DNA of 64,000 nt from Anseranas semipalmata (Eukaryota; Chordata; Aves; Anseriformes; Anseranatidae). Under the pieces are notes generated by a model. The model made no database searches. It had not been told where the DNA came from and worked only from the letters and a program-made list of their open reading frames with translations. Each line of letters begins with the position of its first letter. Within the stretch, counting starts at the first letter, position 1. Positions 25,972 through 38,800 of the stretch are shown here, in pieces. The DNA is taken from assembly GCA_013399115.1 (NCBI GenBank), contig VXAA01004003.1, positions 62,001 through 126,000 of the forward strand, read 5' to 3'. Position numbers and translations under genes: made by a program.

Positions 25972-28842
25972 CTACGAAAACACATTGAGAGAGAAAATAT
26001 TATTTTGTATAAAGTTACTTTTATGTTAAAAAAGCACAAGATGAGATATTTGATACTTTGACCAGGGTCAGGGCTTAACCTCATTTGTTGCTAATTATTA
26101 AACAACTGAAAGATTTAAGACTGATATACTCAAAGTCCTAAGTCTTCACATAAAAGGTTAGGGAGTAGCTCAGTCAGGGAGACATGAGAATGGGAGGAAG
26201 GTTGGTAGACGAACCTACAGAAAGCTCTACTCCTACTAGTGAGGCAATCATCTTTAGTAGGATATATCCCGTGAGTGTGTGTGCAAGGATTGCTTGCAGA
26301 AAAGGGACGTGGAGGCAGGTAAAATATGATCAATGGACTGTTTTAATTCAGGCTGGATTGCTTGATTTTGTAAAATAAATCTATCCTTACAAAAAGGAAA
26401 GAAAGTTTGAGACTGTGATGCCTTTTTCAACAAGACCAGTCACACTGGATATAAGAGCAGGGATCCAGCTAGACCAGTATCCTGTCTCCCACTAAAGCTC
26501 TGAACATATTTTAAATGAAAGAATATTAAAAAGCAAACAAACAAAAAAACACACAGGTCACAGTGATTCTTCCCTTCCAGTTTCTGGAAAACAGCAGCTT
26601 AAGAAACTCCTCAGTCCAGGAGTTATACATTGACTTCCTCTAACCAGCTCAAAGACATTAAATGTATATTTTTACTGTAACATATTAATAAAACACTTTT
26701 AAAAATATTGCTGTTAAAAAGAAGTTATTTCATAATCTTTGCTGCTGGCTTTGTTCCTTTACAGATACCTTTGGAAGACAACAAGCACAGGCATAAATCA
26801 TACTTGCTGTATTTTATTAATGGAAATATTTTTTTTAACTGAAAATGTAGAAGGTTGTTTTAGTCTTCAAGTACTCATTTCATTCTTTTCTAATCCCCCC
26901 TTGCAGCTTTGCATCTGTCCCCTCTCCCCTGCACTCCTGTGGAGGGAAGGCATCGCTGTAGCCCTGGATGGAAGACCTGTGGTCCCAGCCCTTGCTCAGC
27001 AGCCAGATTTGTGTTTTAAGGGCACTCAGAGATCATGTTCTTACCTCTTACCAGCCAAAGCAGTACTGGTGCAAAAATATCGAGAAGGCAAGTCTTACCT
27101 GTTGATAGGCACTCTTCGACTGATGATTCAAAGTGATAGCACTGACAAGGACACCTAAGTGTGTATTTGTAACTGTCCATACAGTCTTCCTTACTACATG
27201 CACTTACAGGACAGTGTTTGCAGAAGCATGAATGAGCGTAACTTCAGCACTGCATACATTAGTCTCTGAAACCAACAGGTCTGCTCAGACCAGAGACAGA
27301 GGAAGTTTGATTTGGAAAAATTAAATGCATTAGCTTATGTAACCCAAACACTGAATAAGGAGAGAATGCTTTTTTCTCCTAAAAGATATTGGCCACCTCA
27401 CTGATACCCTCAAGCATTTTCTGCCATGCATGCAAAGAGAAGTTACTACCTCAGTTGGGGTTTTTCCTGTTTGTTGCTGCAATCCCAGTTTGTTAGTACC
27501 TTAGAGGAGGAACGGATAACAGGATTCACGAGGATTCAGTATGAATGGTTGCATGAAGAATTACCCCACCTTACCCTCCCTAACTACCAAGGAGGTGCTA
27601 TGAAGTCAACGTGGCAGACGCCCTCAGCACTTTAAAACACAGCTGGATGCCATCTGGATGAAGGTAGGGAAGGTCATATCATAATGAGAAGAAAAACCAC
27701 TGCTGTTATTGCTAAGCACAGGATTATAAAACATTGACATCACAAATTCATTTTGTAAATTCTGCCCAGGACTTCTCCAACTCAGAGGAGCTTACAATTA
27801 ACAATTGTCAAAGAAATTTTCAGAAGCAGAACACATGGAGGTATGTTGGACAGAACAAGATAGAAACTGCTAATGGAGATCATGCACTTTGAAAAGGAAG
27901 GAGGCGTCAGTGGAGAAAAGACTGGTTAATAACAGGAGCTGAAAGATTGCTTCAAATAGAAAAAAAGCAAAGCTGAAAATAACAGCATAAGGTGCTGTTG
28001 TGTGCTGGGATGTCTAGACTACTTCCCCCCCACCCTAACAAATGCATGGTGCTTAAAATCACCTTCAGGCCAGCAGACCTGAAGATACTAAGTTTATCAT
28101 TGAAGATGCCATGATGATTTTTTTTAGCCAACAGATATCAGCACTAATGAACGAGCATCTTACACATCACATCCTTTTTTCTGATTCTTCAGGCTTCCCT
28201 TGATTAAAATAATTAAGGTTTATTCACTATAAAATCCCCTGATCCTATAGGCTGCTGTGGAGTCAGGTCTTTGAGAGAAACCAGGTAAGAGAAGGAAAGT
28301 GGGCTTCAGTGTTTTGCACAGAACCCATTATATTTCCAGCATACATGTGAAACAAGTAAACAAAGTGCAACAAATGTCAGCTGAAAAAAGTTATGCATGT
28401 TTAATATGAGTTATAGCATAACGCAGACATCAAAATAAAATGAGAGCCTACACTTAGATTTGCGGGAGAACTTTTCTCCTGAGAAAATTTCCTTTGTTTC
28501 TATGGCTTTCAAAGCATGAGATGTGAGGTGACCTATCAGGATAAAAATCATCAAGAATATAAATCAGATGCTAATTCAAAAAAGAACAGTTTTTAAAAGG
28601 TGGTCATATTGACAGCAGAGAATTATGAAAATAGATCTCTATCGGATAACCAAAAGCATAGTGAAGGAATCCGCTTCCACTGCACATCCACAGCAAGTTC
28701 TCAAGGATCTGTTTCCATTGTTCTGTAATTATACGGACCGTTTTCAGGGAAGTCTCAGGGTGCACTTTAAATTCCAACTGCAAGCTTTATACCACAAAAA
28801 ATTGCCCATTAACCCCAAGTAACAGAAATATGAGATACTTAC
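25972..28842 (-). other. ZFYVE28 intron 3
   Basis: This 2.9-kb intron has GTAAGT/CGTAG ends. It holds a second copy of the old dispersed repeat around 26427-26505. A 139-codon plus-strand open frame (26739-27158) has no recognisable similarity and is treated as chance. Confidence 0.85.
26427..26505 (+). repeat. Copy B of the same old dispersed repeat
   Basis: CAGGGATCCAGCTAGACCAG leads into a CCAGTATCCTGTCTCC identical to copy A's, at 26474-26489, on the same strand. The two copies lie either side of exon 4. Flanking similarity is weak, as expected of an old element. Confidence 0.5.
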
Positions 28843-28980
28843 TTCTGCTCCAAACCAAAGCTGTCCTGCAAGGTTGTCATGGCGTATTTCCTCTGGAAAC
28901 TTAACACAGAAGTCTCGGTTGGCCCGTTCATGAGGAATGCATTCATCCATGATTTGATTTATGATGTTCAAAACATTATC
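28843..28980 (-). CDS. ZFYVE28: ZFYVE28 coding exon 3 (carries the Lys87 equivalent)
   Basis: This exon has 138 nt, or 46 codons (about residues 61-106), beginning [14 protein letters not shown] and ending GQLWFGAE. The acceptor is TTCAG|GATAAT and the donor GAA|GTAAGT, both phase 0. The lysine in [13 protein letters not shown] is encoded at 28900-28902 and falls at residue 87 when a 13-residue exon 1 is assumed. In human LST2, Lys87 is the reported monoubiquitination site that keeps the protein off early endosomes and so blocks its effect on EGFR. Its conservation suggests the same switch exists in this species. Confidence 0.96.
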
Positions 28981-30414
28981 CTGAAGCAAAATATAGGATA
29001 ACATATATACTATTCAAAAAAAAAAAATTGCACTTCTTTTTTTAATAACTTTTAATAGAATTTATTAGTGAGACTCCAACTAAATAAGTGACATGGAAAA
29101 TGCAGTATGCAACTCAAGATCATCACACACACACAGAGCATTCCTCTGGTGAAAAAAAGGAGAATGCTGCTGGACGGAAGTATGGCAAACTTCAGTTTTT
29201 TTTTAGTTTTCCTAGAGACTGTTTCTCAGACTCACTTCACTTAACTTTAAATACTTCAGTGGGACTTCTGATGAGGAGGCATGATTGAAAGAGCTTCTTA
29301 CCTCCAGCTACCTATCGGCAAGATACCGGTAAATAAGCTAGGAGTACAAGTAAATTAGATTTCTCTCATTTCCTCTCACCAGTCCCAGTGACATGCATTT
29401 CATTCTTCCTAAAAAGAATACCCTACAGAGTACCCTGGAGGCATCAGAAACCGATTTACACTGTGATTGTCGGGGTTGAGCGGACTTGAGATTGTCCTGG
29501 CAGTAGAGATGAGGTTTCCCCACGTGAGTGGGCGAGGGCTGGCAGGCTCTGTGCCACCTCACCTCCAGGACCACCCGGCAGGATGCGGGGACACAGCACA
29601 AGTTCGAAAGAGCTTAATAACAGCTCTGATCTATGTCTGCAGCAGGACGAAGATCAAAGCCCTCTAACCAGCTTCTTGATATGTGGTAAATAACCTGTAT
29701 TCGTTTACTTGAAAAGATAATTTTCACATACCCCTGCTGGGTACTGCAAGGAATTTGATTACCATAATAAAGGTAGATTCAGAGCACGAAAAAGGCTGAG
29801 TGCTTTCATTAAAGATGCTTTGTTTGTCTCATGCTTTTTCCATTATTTACAGAATTCACATTCTACTTAAAATATTTTTCAAACAAATAAAAACAAATCT
29901 GTCATGTATAGAACTGTTTAACAGGCAGAATTGCTTCAAGTCTGCACTTCGCTGTTTTATTTTTCTCTGCACTAAGAAAAAAATAGTAGAAAATGGGAAT
30001 TTTAAACAAACCTGCCTCTTTTCTATGTTCCCCACTGAGAAAAAACAAAACCTACTCTAGGTTTAAAAAAAATATAAAAAATCCATATTTGCTGTAATTT
30101 CAGTGCATACTGCTGGAGCTGCTGTTGCCAGAAAATAATCTTAATATCAGTCCTGTAACCAAAATGGTCTTCATCCAAAATAATAAAGAAATCACCCAAC
30201 CATGATTGGCAACATTTATTATACGTTGGTATAAGGTATTTTATCTATTGCTGTAATTATTAAAACATCCTTATATAAATGTATTTTTGTAAGTCTATCA
30301 TGCCGTAACATATCATTTTAATCAAGTTGTCAAAAGAAACAAACAACCCCCCAAACGTTCAGAACACGCTGGCGTGCATAACGCTCAAACTCGTTTCTAG
30401 AAACAAATCCGGAA

Positions 30415-30660
30415 AGCAAACGCCCCGTGGTGCTCTGTGGCATCACGGCGCAGAGCAGGGGCAGCAGGGGAGGCAGCAGGGAAAGCAGCCGGACACACCG
30501 CCGCGCTGTGGGACCGCTTCGTCCTTTCCAGCCTGGGCGCGGGGATCAGCTCCTCGTCAGGGCAGCCCTGGATTCAGCCACGCGCCCTGCGGAGATGGGT
30601 GTGAAGTCGAGGCGCAGGAGCAGAAGCTGCACTGGAAGGGTTGTCCCTCGTGCTGAAGCT
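30415..30660. promoter_or_regulatory. CpG-rich patch in intron 2
   Basis: About 240 bp with roughly 19 CpGs by eye, in an otherwise AT-rich, CpG-poor intron, 1.4 kb upstream (gene sense) of exon 3. It could be a small CpG island or internal promoter. No core promoter motif was identified. Confidence 0.35.
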
Positions 30661-32033
30661 GTTCTACGTACGATGTTTAATTTCAAGCCGCACCCCTCCC
30701 TCTGCTGGGTGGGAGAATGCTGCCAGGATTAATGGAGCGCTTGGATCCCAGTTCAGAGAGATGCCCATTGCAGAAACCGAGGAAAGCACAGCCTCACAAT
30801 ATTCCCTGGTGTAAGCGTAAAGGGAACTGAAGTTCCAGTCCCGGACAACAGAGCAGAAGGAAGATGCCCACACCCTGGTTCGGCACTGGCAACCTGGACC
30901 ACCAGCTGAGGGAGCAGCAAGGCCCAGGGTAAAACGGGGATCATCAATTAATTACCTACGAATTACTATGTAGTGGCAGGGTGACAAAAGCAGACTAATG
31001 GCAAGATACTATTTTCCTTCCTCCCCTGTCTTCCTCCTGCTCAATTCTACACAATACAGATGTAGATAAAATGATTAATAGGAACGTCATTTCTTAATTC
31101 CTGCTATGCAGAACACTCCTCACATCATTATATAGTCTAGATCTAGCTGGGAAACCAAAATATTTTGCAAGTCAGTCCCATAGGGAAATCACCTCCCAAG
31201 CCATTTAGTTCCCTACCCAAAGTCACAGAGCAAAGAATGAAACTGAGGATTATAACCTGTAAATTAGAAAGTCACAAGTCACTTGTGATCAATTTTAAAC
31301 CCGTTATTACTGATCTATTTCAAGAGCAGGTGCTTTGTCTGTAGCCCCCATATTAGCACCAGAGCAATATTGGTTAGCACATCAGAATAAAAAGAGCGAG
31401 ATTTCTGTTTTCAGGGAATGAATACAAGTTTGCAAAGATCTTTTAACACTGGAGTGATGCAGAGATGAGAAGTAACCCTACCAGCTGAATTTTTACAAAA
31501 CCTGCAGGAAATGCAAAGAAATATAAAAGCAAGGAACTCAGAAAATAATTATATTTGAATCTAATTATATCAGAGTTTAAATAATCCAGTTCCATTTTAG
31601 TTTAGGACATGATATTCCAATTCATTTTACTTGCCACCAAATTTCAATTTTCAGGAAAATGCAGTTTTGAGTCTCTTGCTTTTCTAAAAAGCTGCACAGA
31701 ATAGGATAGTGAAACCTATACTGAAAAGCCTTCCCAATTTATTATTATTATTTTTTTTTAACTTTAATGTATGACTTTTCAAATGCAATCCTATTTTACA
31801 GCAACTACAAGACAGATTGAATTCCCAATTCATAATCATCTACATACTTACTCAGAATTCCTGATATATCAAAGAAAGTTTTATGCAAATGAAGTAAAGC
31901 AACAGGACTCATACCCAGCCAAGAAACTGTTCTGTATTTTGTTCTGTTTTTGTAATTTATATCTGTTAAAAATAAGTGCTAAGATTCTAAGTCATTGCAG
32001 GAGCTAACTACAGATATCAGGAAATTTTGTACC

Positions 32034-32079
32034 TTAATGCACAAATCAAATATTGCTTAATGCTCAAATCAGATATTGT
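32034..32079. repeat. 23-bp tandem duplication
   Basis: Copies at 32034-32056 and 32057-32079 both begin TTAATGC and differ at three positions. Confidence 0.9.
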
Positions 32080-32169
32080 AACTGAAAGCAATAAAGATAA
32101 CTAAACTTTTTACAAAAGTGTATAAGCCAGTTTTTCAGCACATCATTTGTTTACTATGTATATGGCATT

Positions 32170-32250
32170 TAATATTTTTCCCTGTTTCTTCAGGTTTCTT
32201 CTAATTCAGGTTTCTTCTTCAAGTTTTCTAATATTTTTCCCCATTTCTTC
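32170..32250. repeat. Spaced direct repeat in a pyrimidine-rich tract
   Basis: TAATATTTTTCCCTGTTTCT (from 32170) recurs as TAATATTTTTCCCCATTTCT (from 32229). Between them GGTTTCTTCT recurs as GGTTTCTTCTT. Confidence 0.75.
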
Positions 32251-34893
32251 TCCACTGCATCTCCATGTATGGCACATTTCCCAAGTAGGTTTAAAAACAA
32301 ACAAACAAACAACAACAAAAAAAAAACACAGAAAACTTATTCGCTACTTGTGTAGTACTACCAAGTTAAACCTTAACACACACTTTTTACTGGCAATAAA
32401 TCCCAATAGCTCAACCTCTGGACTAATAGCTGTTTTTTTCAAGGGTTACCTGGCTTCACACAGGCAGCTGGTCATTCTGACAAAAAGCTATGTGGAAAAC
32501 ACAATTAAAAAGATGAGCACCTTATCCTGCCTAATCTATTAGCGATACTGGAAGATTAAAAAAAGGATAGTTGATAAAACTTTAATATTTAGTGTGCAAG
32601 TGCTGAGAGAGTTCTAGAAAGTAAACTGGTTTTGCTGTTTCAAGATGTGTAATTTCCCAAATTGTCTGACTCTCTACAGGGTTTATTTTACCTTACTACA
32701 GGGGAAAACAACAAACAAACCAACAATAAAAACAATTCTCCATCACATTCCTTCCCTCTTCCACTCCTTCTTCTTATGACACCCAAAGCAGAGAAATCTA
32801 AACAGGAAATTCAGAATACTTGCTCCTATAACGATTTCAAATCTCAGCTGCTTTGAAACTGGAAGAACGCCAGCCAATTTAGACAGACCATCCAATGCAT
32901 TGTAAGCAAATTAGTCTTTACTTTAAAAGAGCTGCAAGAAACATTCAATTTAGTTAATTACAGTATTCTGCTTTGTAAGCGAAGAACGAATGGGTTCAGA
33001 TACATGGCAGCATCGAGGTTTAGCTCTAATTTAAGCAACAGAAATCAATTAGCTGGAATTGAAGTAGTAAATCTTTCACTTGATCTATCTTTCTACAGAA
33101 AAGCCTCCGGATGTTAATGTATCCTTTGGTGGCTTTATCTGTTATCTGCTGGTTCATTTGCATACGGGGATGAGCAGTTTTGTCTCTGCTGTTCTCCTCA
33201 GGCATCCCAGCAGCACAGTGGCCAGCCGCTGCAGAGCTGCTGTTTTGGGCTTTATTCCAAGTTCCACATTTCCTGGAAAACACAAGTCGGTGCTTCGTGT
33301 AACGGAGAACACTTGTTTATATTTTACTTTGATAGGAAATATAATGAGCAGTAGCGAGACAGTGAATACAGCTAGCCGCAGTAGAGGACAAAACGTTGGT
33401 TTATTTTTGGCCCAGCAGTAATTGGCCATATACTCAATAATCTGAGGAAAAAGCCAACAGCAACTGCTGCATTAGCCTTTGGATAGCTCCAAAAAGAAGA
33501 GCCAATAACTCCATCTTACTTAAGGTCTAAAAGGTATGCTTGTATCAACAGAAGGCAGACTTATCTGCGCTTCTGTACTTACCCTTGATAAAATCTATGC
33601 TGCCCTTCCACGCTATTAAATTTAATATGACTTTCTTGAGGTCCTCTGCAAGAGGAAGGTAACTTCCCGTGTCGCTAAGAACCTCTTTGTTACGATTGTT
33701 TGAATTATCATAGCACCCAGCCATGGTACACAGTCTCCAACACTATTACCATGAGCTCAACAGATAGTATTTTAGCGTCTTTGTTGAAACATGTCCTTCA
33801 AAATTTCTCTTTCTTTTTCTGGCTTGATGTTAAGTTGCAGATTCCCTTCAACAGCACACTTCTAACAAACAACTAACTGATAAACAAAAATCACATAAAG
33901 GGCCATAAAGGAAGATTCTGCTCTAATTCAGGCAATTAACTTGTACTCAGGTTTTTATGGGTTACTCTCATCAACAGAAGAAACCAGTAACAAACGAGGT
34001 ATACTTTGACGTAAGTAAGGATTTCAAAGGACACCCAAATTCCTGGCTTCAGAACCCTGCAGGGTCTGTGCTGCGCTGTTTCAGCGATCGGAGAGCCAAA
34101 AAGTCTCCTTCCAGACAGCAACAGGTTCCACCGCTTCCCCCCGCCCCCATTTTGTACAGGTGCCAAAGGCCATGCTTTCAGTCTTTTTTCTGCCCGATGA
34201 GCTTTGTAATTATTTCCCACTGGCAATTTCTAGGTGCCCCACTTTCTGAAAGTAACTTAAGATTTTTCTGAGTTTTGTGCAGTAGCTCTTAGTTTAACCT
34301 AGCACACTACAAAGTGCTTCCAAAATTTATCATGAATGAAAGACCACTTGGATCTTTAGCAATTTAAATGCTGAATCATGCTAGCCCCAGCAACAACGAC
34401 TGTTGCAGTCTGTGTCGAACTGCAGCAAAGCTTCTCTCCCTGAACGGCCTTGCTGGCATACCCTTATGGGACACTACACACTCCAAATGTCACAGGTTTA
34501 TTAACGGAAATGTTGATCTCACCCCCTGCATCTGATCAAAATTTATTATGCATACACCAAATAATTACATCTCCATGTGCAGTGATTGATCCATATGAAC
34601 TGGTGAAGATTGGCACAGCAATTTTCAAACAAGAGGAGTCACAGATATTTGAGCGCAGCTTCCAATACGACTGGTTGTTTAACCAAGATTTATTCGTTTC
34701 TCGACTGAAACAACATTTTCAGTAAGCCAGCATGCGCTCTTCCGATGGATTACATTTAAATTTAACTTAAATCTGCTCTTAGTGTGTATCTGCTTCTAAC
34801 AGAAAGATCTAATTGTGGAATTAATTTCCCTCTTTTCCCACTACCCACCCAAATATAGCGCTCAGTAAATAAAAGAGGAATCACCGGTTACAG

Positions 34894-34969
34894 AAGGGCT
34901 GTTCATAACTGCCACCAACTTGAGAGACAACAAGGGCTGTTCTGAACTACCACCATCTTGAGAGACTAC
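34894..34969. repeat. 38-bp tandem duplication
   Basis: Two adjacent 38-bp copies (34894-34931 and 34932-34969) both begin AAGGGCTGTTC and share CTTGAGAGAC. They differ at five positions. They lie in intron 2. Confidence 0.92.
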
Positions 34970-35629
34970 ATTAGGTACCACAGCATTTAGGGTACCCTCC
35001 TCTCTCTGCAGAGAAGAGCATTTTCAGATCTCAAAAATCTCAGTGTTCCCGATGCAGTCATGAGAAAATCTGTTTTACTCCTCCACACCAAAAAGCCATT
35101 AACTAATAATAGACATGACAGTCTTTACTGAAATGAAGTACACCCGAACTTGTGCTGAAGACTGGGTTCTCAGCACAGAGCTTTTCGGCCAAGCCTTCCT
35201 TTACTGGGAAACGAGAATTTAAGAACTCTGTGCACAGCACAACAAGATATTACCAGATAAACATCGTGGAAACAGACATGCTCTTAGAGCAGTTTATACC
35301 CACTCAAGCCTTTTCTATAAAGACTCTAAAATGTTTGTCTTGTATTAAAAGACGTTTGAAACAATTCAGTAAGTAAACTTGTACCTTAACATCCCCTTTT
35401 ACATAGTGTCAGAGCAACAGAAGAATCATTCCCTTTGAACAAGGGCATGTGCTAAAATAAACAGGCACCATGCTTCCTGTGTGGCACTGTGATCTCAAAA
35501 CTGCCCAAAAATGTACTGCCAGGTTTCCCAAGAACTTCAGCCCGGCGCAGAGCTGGCACCAACTTCTTCGTACCACCTCAAAGCTACTCAGCTGCAGAGG
35601 CCGAGAGCAGAGGGCGATGCCACCACGAC

Positions 35630-35800
35630 TTACCGCCACCTCCTCCTTGCCCTTCCGACACCGCGGGGCTGAGCATCCCACGTCCCCAGGGTACGCGCGT
35701 TGAGCCGGCCTGGAGCCAGGTTTCCTCCCTGGGGTTCCCTGCTACGCGTTAATTCCCCGAGCTGCAGCGCGCAGCGTTCGCAATCCACTCTGCCCGCTGT
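35630..35800. promoter_or_regulatory. CpG-dense patch in intron 2
   Basis: About 170 bp with roughly 17 CpGs, including TACGCGCG and CAGCGCGCAGCG. Base composition changes sharply from the flanks. It is compatible with an unmethylated regulatory element; no exon was recognised. Confidence 0.35.
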
Positions 35801-38800
35801 CCTAGATAACAAGCAGTTTCTCCGAATGATCCATTTGATCCATATGAGCAAGTGGAAACATATGAAAAAGCCTGTTAACGTGGAGAACTACAACTTCAGA
35901 CCATAGTAGTAAATGCTATTACAGTCCTTGTTTTCCAAGAAAAATATTTAAAAATATTAATCACTCCCTACATAAGATCAAATATGAATCCAAAATGCAG
36001 GAAGGGAAGAAAGTCCTTGGTTCATTGATAGAGTTGTACTGATGACCCAGCTTATGGCCAAGCATTTTCTATTTTCTAGCCTCTATGCTAATCATTCTAT
36101 AGTCAAAAATACTGAGAGTGACCAAAAGTTTCCCAACAAAGAAGAAAAGCAGCTAAGAAGATAAGCTTAAAAAGGACACAATTAATTATTTTATTTACTA
36201 ATTTAAAAATGTTTATTGCTGCACATTTGTTTTCTACCTAGTTATACCACTCCATTGAACACTTAAAACTTCTGGGGGAAAAGAAATCTTAAATGTAAAA
36301 TCTGTAGTCATAGCCTACTTTGGTTATTGAAGACAGCAGGAAAAAAAAAAAAATCAACTTTTCTGGTATTTACTAGGAGTAATGAAATGAGAAATATGTA
36401 ATCAATTATAAAACAACTGAAGTGAAGATGAAACTCTGTAGCAAAAAAAACTTAAAGGCTCTTATCAGAGATAAACAGTGCAGCGTAAGCGTTCATTGTC
36501 AGGAATTTAGGGACAATCTTGACATCGCCAATTAAATTAATCAAGAAATTTTTTTCTTCTCAGTTTCACTTTCCTTCTTGTTTAAACTGACACTGTTGCC
36601 ACTTTAATTAAATTGGAAGAGAACGTACAAAAAGAGAACAAAGCTTGACTCAATCTCCTATCAGTCAACTGCCCAGTCCTTCTGGCATGAATTTCTGGGT
36701 TTCCTAAATCTACATCAAGTCTCTTAAATACAGCCCTTATGGGAATTTCTCTAGAGCCCATCAGCTCTGTTACATTTTATAAAAACTCACAAACAGGTAC
36801 AAATCAGGATACCAGCATGAGTCCCTCCTCATCACAGACCAATGAATAATGCCCAAGTGTTCCAAAACTACTGAATGGCGAGATTCTGCCTTGGATTCCT
36901 ACTTATTCCCCCCTCTACTGTTAAAAAAACATGTCTTTGTCTAGTACAGTTTCTAAACTTTGGAAACACTAAGGCAAAGATTTTGATTTAAGTTAATTTC
37001 TTCCCTCTAGCTCAATAATTACCCTGCTGACCTCCACTAACATCACTAATATAATGTCTCAAGGGCTCAAACAAATTGAGCAGACCAGAAAGACTTGGCC
37101 ATTACTTTCCCTAAAAGTACTCCTGGCTCAATCCACACTGTTTAACCTTTACATCATTTAACAAAATAACATAAGGAATAGATTCTTGCCAACTTCTAAC
37201 CAATCATAGGTCTCAGAATCCAGCTGGGAGTTTCTTACAGCTTTAGTCTAACTTGTCTTGCTTAATGAGATCTCTTTCTGCCTAATTCTAGAAGAAAATG
37301 TTCTTCGATGGACAGATGCAATCAAACATGAAAATGTCGCACCTCTGAACTGCCTCACTGTTCGCAGTGATTATGGTACATACTCCCAGTTTGCTCTTAT
37401 CAAGAATGTTAATGAATACAATTAGTGTTTCTTAGATAATTCACTGCCAATCCACTATGACACCATCATTGTCCTACGAGTTATTTAACAGCTCTTCACA
37501 GATACCTTCTTCACCAAGGGATGCTCATTAAAGCTGACTTTCTTTTTAAAAAATTCCCTCTTTAGCACGGATACAATTTAGATAAAATAAAGAATAAAAG
37601 GGCACATTTTTTCCTCATACCACTTAAAGTTATCAGATCATAGGAGACACCTTCAGATAAGTCACTTTTCAAAGATGGGCAGCAAACAGCGTAAGGCCAT
37701 TTTGCAATACAACCTGTTAGGCAGCAACTCCAGCTTCAGAAGCCTAGCTCTAATCTCACCTACTTCGCAGCTTTCATTCCTACCTCCAGACTGTACCAGG
37801 CTGTCTTATCAGCACTGGCAGCTTACTTCTACAGAGGGTGTATGTGAACGGGCTCGGTGCGCTCATCCGCAGCAACCCAGGTCATTCCACTGTTGAAGTT
37901 CACGGGATGACTCTGCAAATATTTGCATCAGTACAGCTGAAGATGTGGTTTCATAGTGGTCTACAGCTGGCCACAGCATATTCAGACTGGCTCTGGATAA
38001 GGATCTATACACCCACTGCTCCCTCTCCACACCTGTCTATGGATACCATCCAGCACTTCTATGCCATCACGCATCCACTGGTAAAGCAAATGGATTTGGC
38101 TGAGAATGCAGCCCTACCAAAGACTCGTCTACAACCAGGCTTCCAGGCTGCTCCAACCCACCCCATGGCTGCTGGTTCCTGGAACGGACGGACTGGTGTA
38201 GGAAGGAAGGACAGACGATGCTGCCACTTTTGTTGGCAACACAGTCTCAAAACACCAAGCTGTGCTTTGGGGGATACCACGCTGAAGTGTGGGGATAGGA
38301 ACAAGAATAGTGTAAGCAGGGAATGGAAAGCCTTTATATTGACACTGTCAGTGGCCCATGGAATTACAGCCTAAGGAACCACATGTAACACAAAAATACA
38401 AATTTCAGTAGATTTTTTTTTTAAGTTTATATATCTTGTTTGCTTATACTCAGCCATATGTCCAGGCAATAATGCTAAGAAATTTACCCAAGCTAAAATG
38501 TTTATAACATTTCTACTGACTGCCTAAGGGCTTGCTTGAACCAATGACTGGGCAATCCACATGCACAGCTGCTAAAGTTATCCTAGGACTCTGACCAAAA
38601 TCTCCCAAATGTACATAAAATGCTCTTTTCTGAAATCATGCTACGCATTTCCACCAGTACACTTATAAAACCTAGCAATGCTAATGCACAGCACTGGTAG
38701 ATTTAAAAGTCTTTAACTACTAGGACAGAAAGAACACACTTTGCATAAAAATAAAAAATAAAAAATGTAAAATCGGATTTCATTGAACAGAGTTAATTGA

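Noticed and set aside
26739..27158. 139-codon plus-strand open frame in intron 3
   Set aside because: Hydrophobic start but no recognisable domain, no splice context and no upstream promoter; compatible with chance.
37838..37906. Extension of the antisense frame upstream to a GTG codon
   Set aside because: GTG is not a normal start in vertebrate nuclear genes; the first ATG is at 37907.
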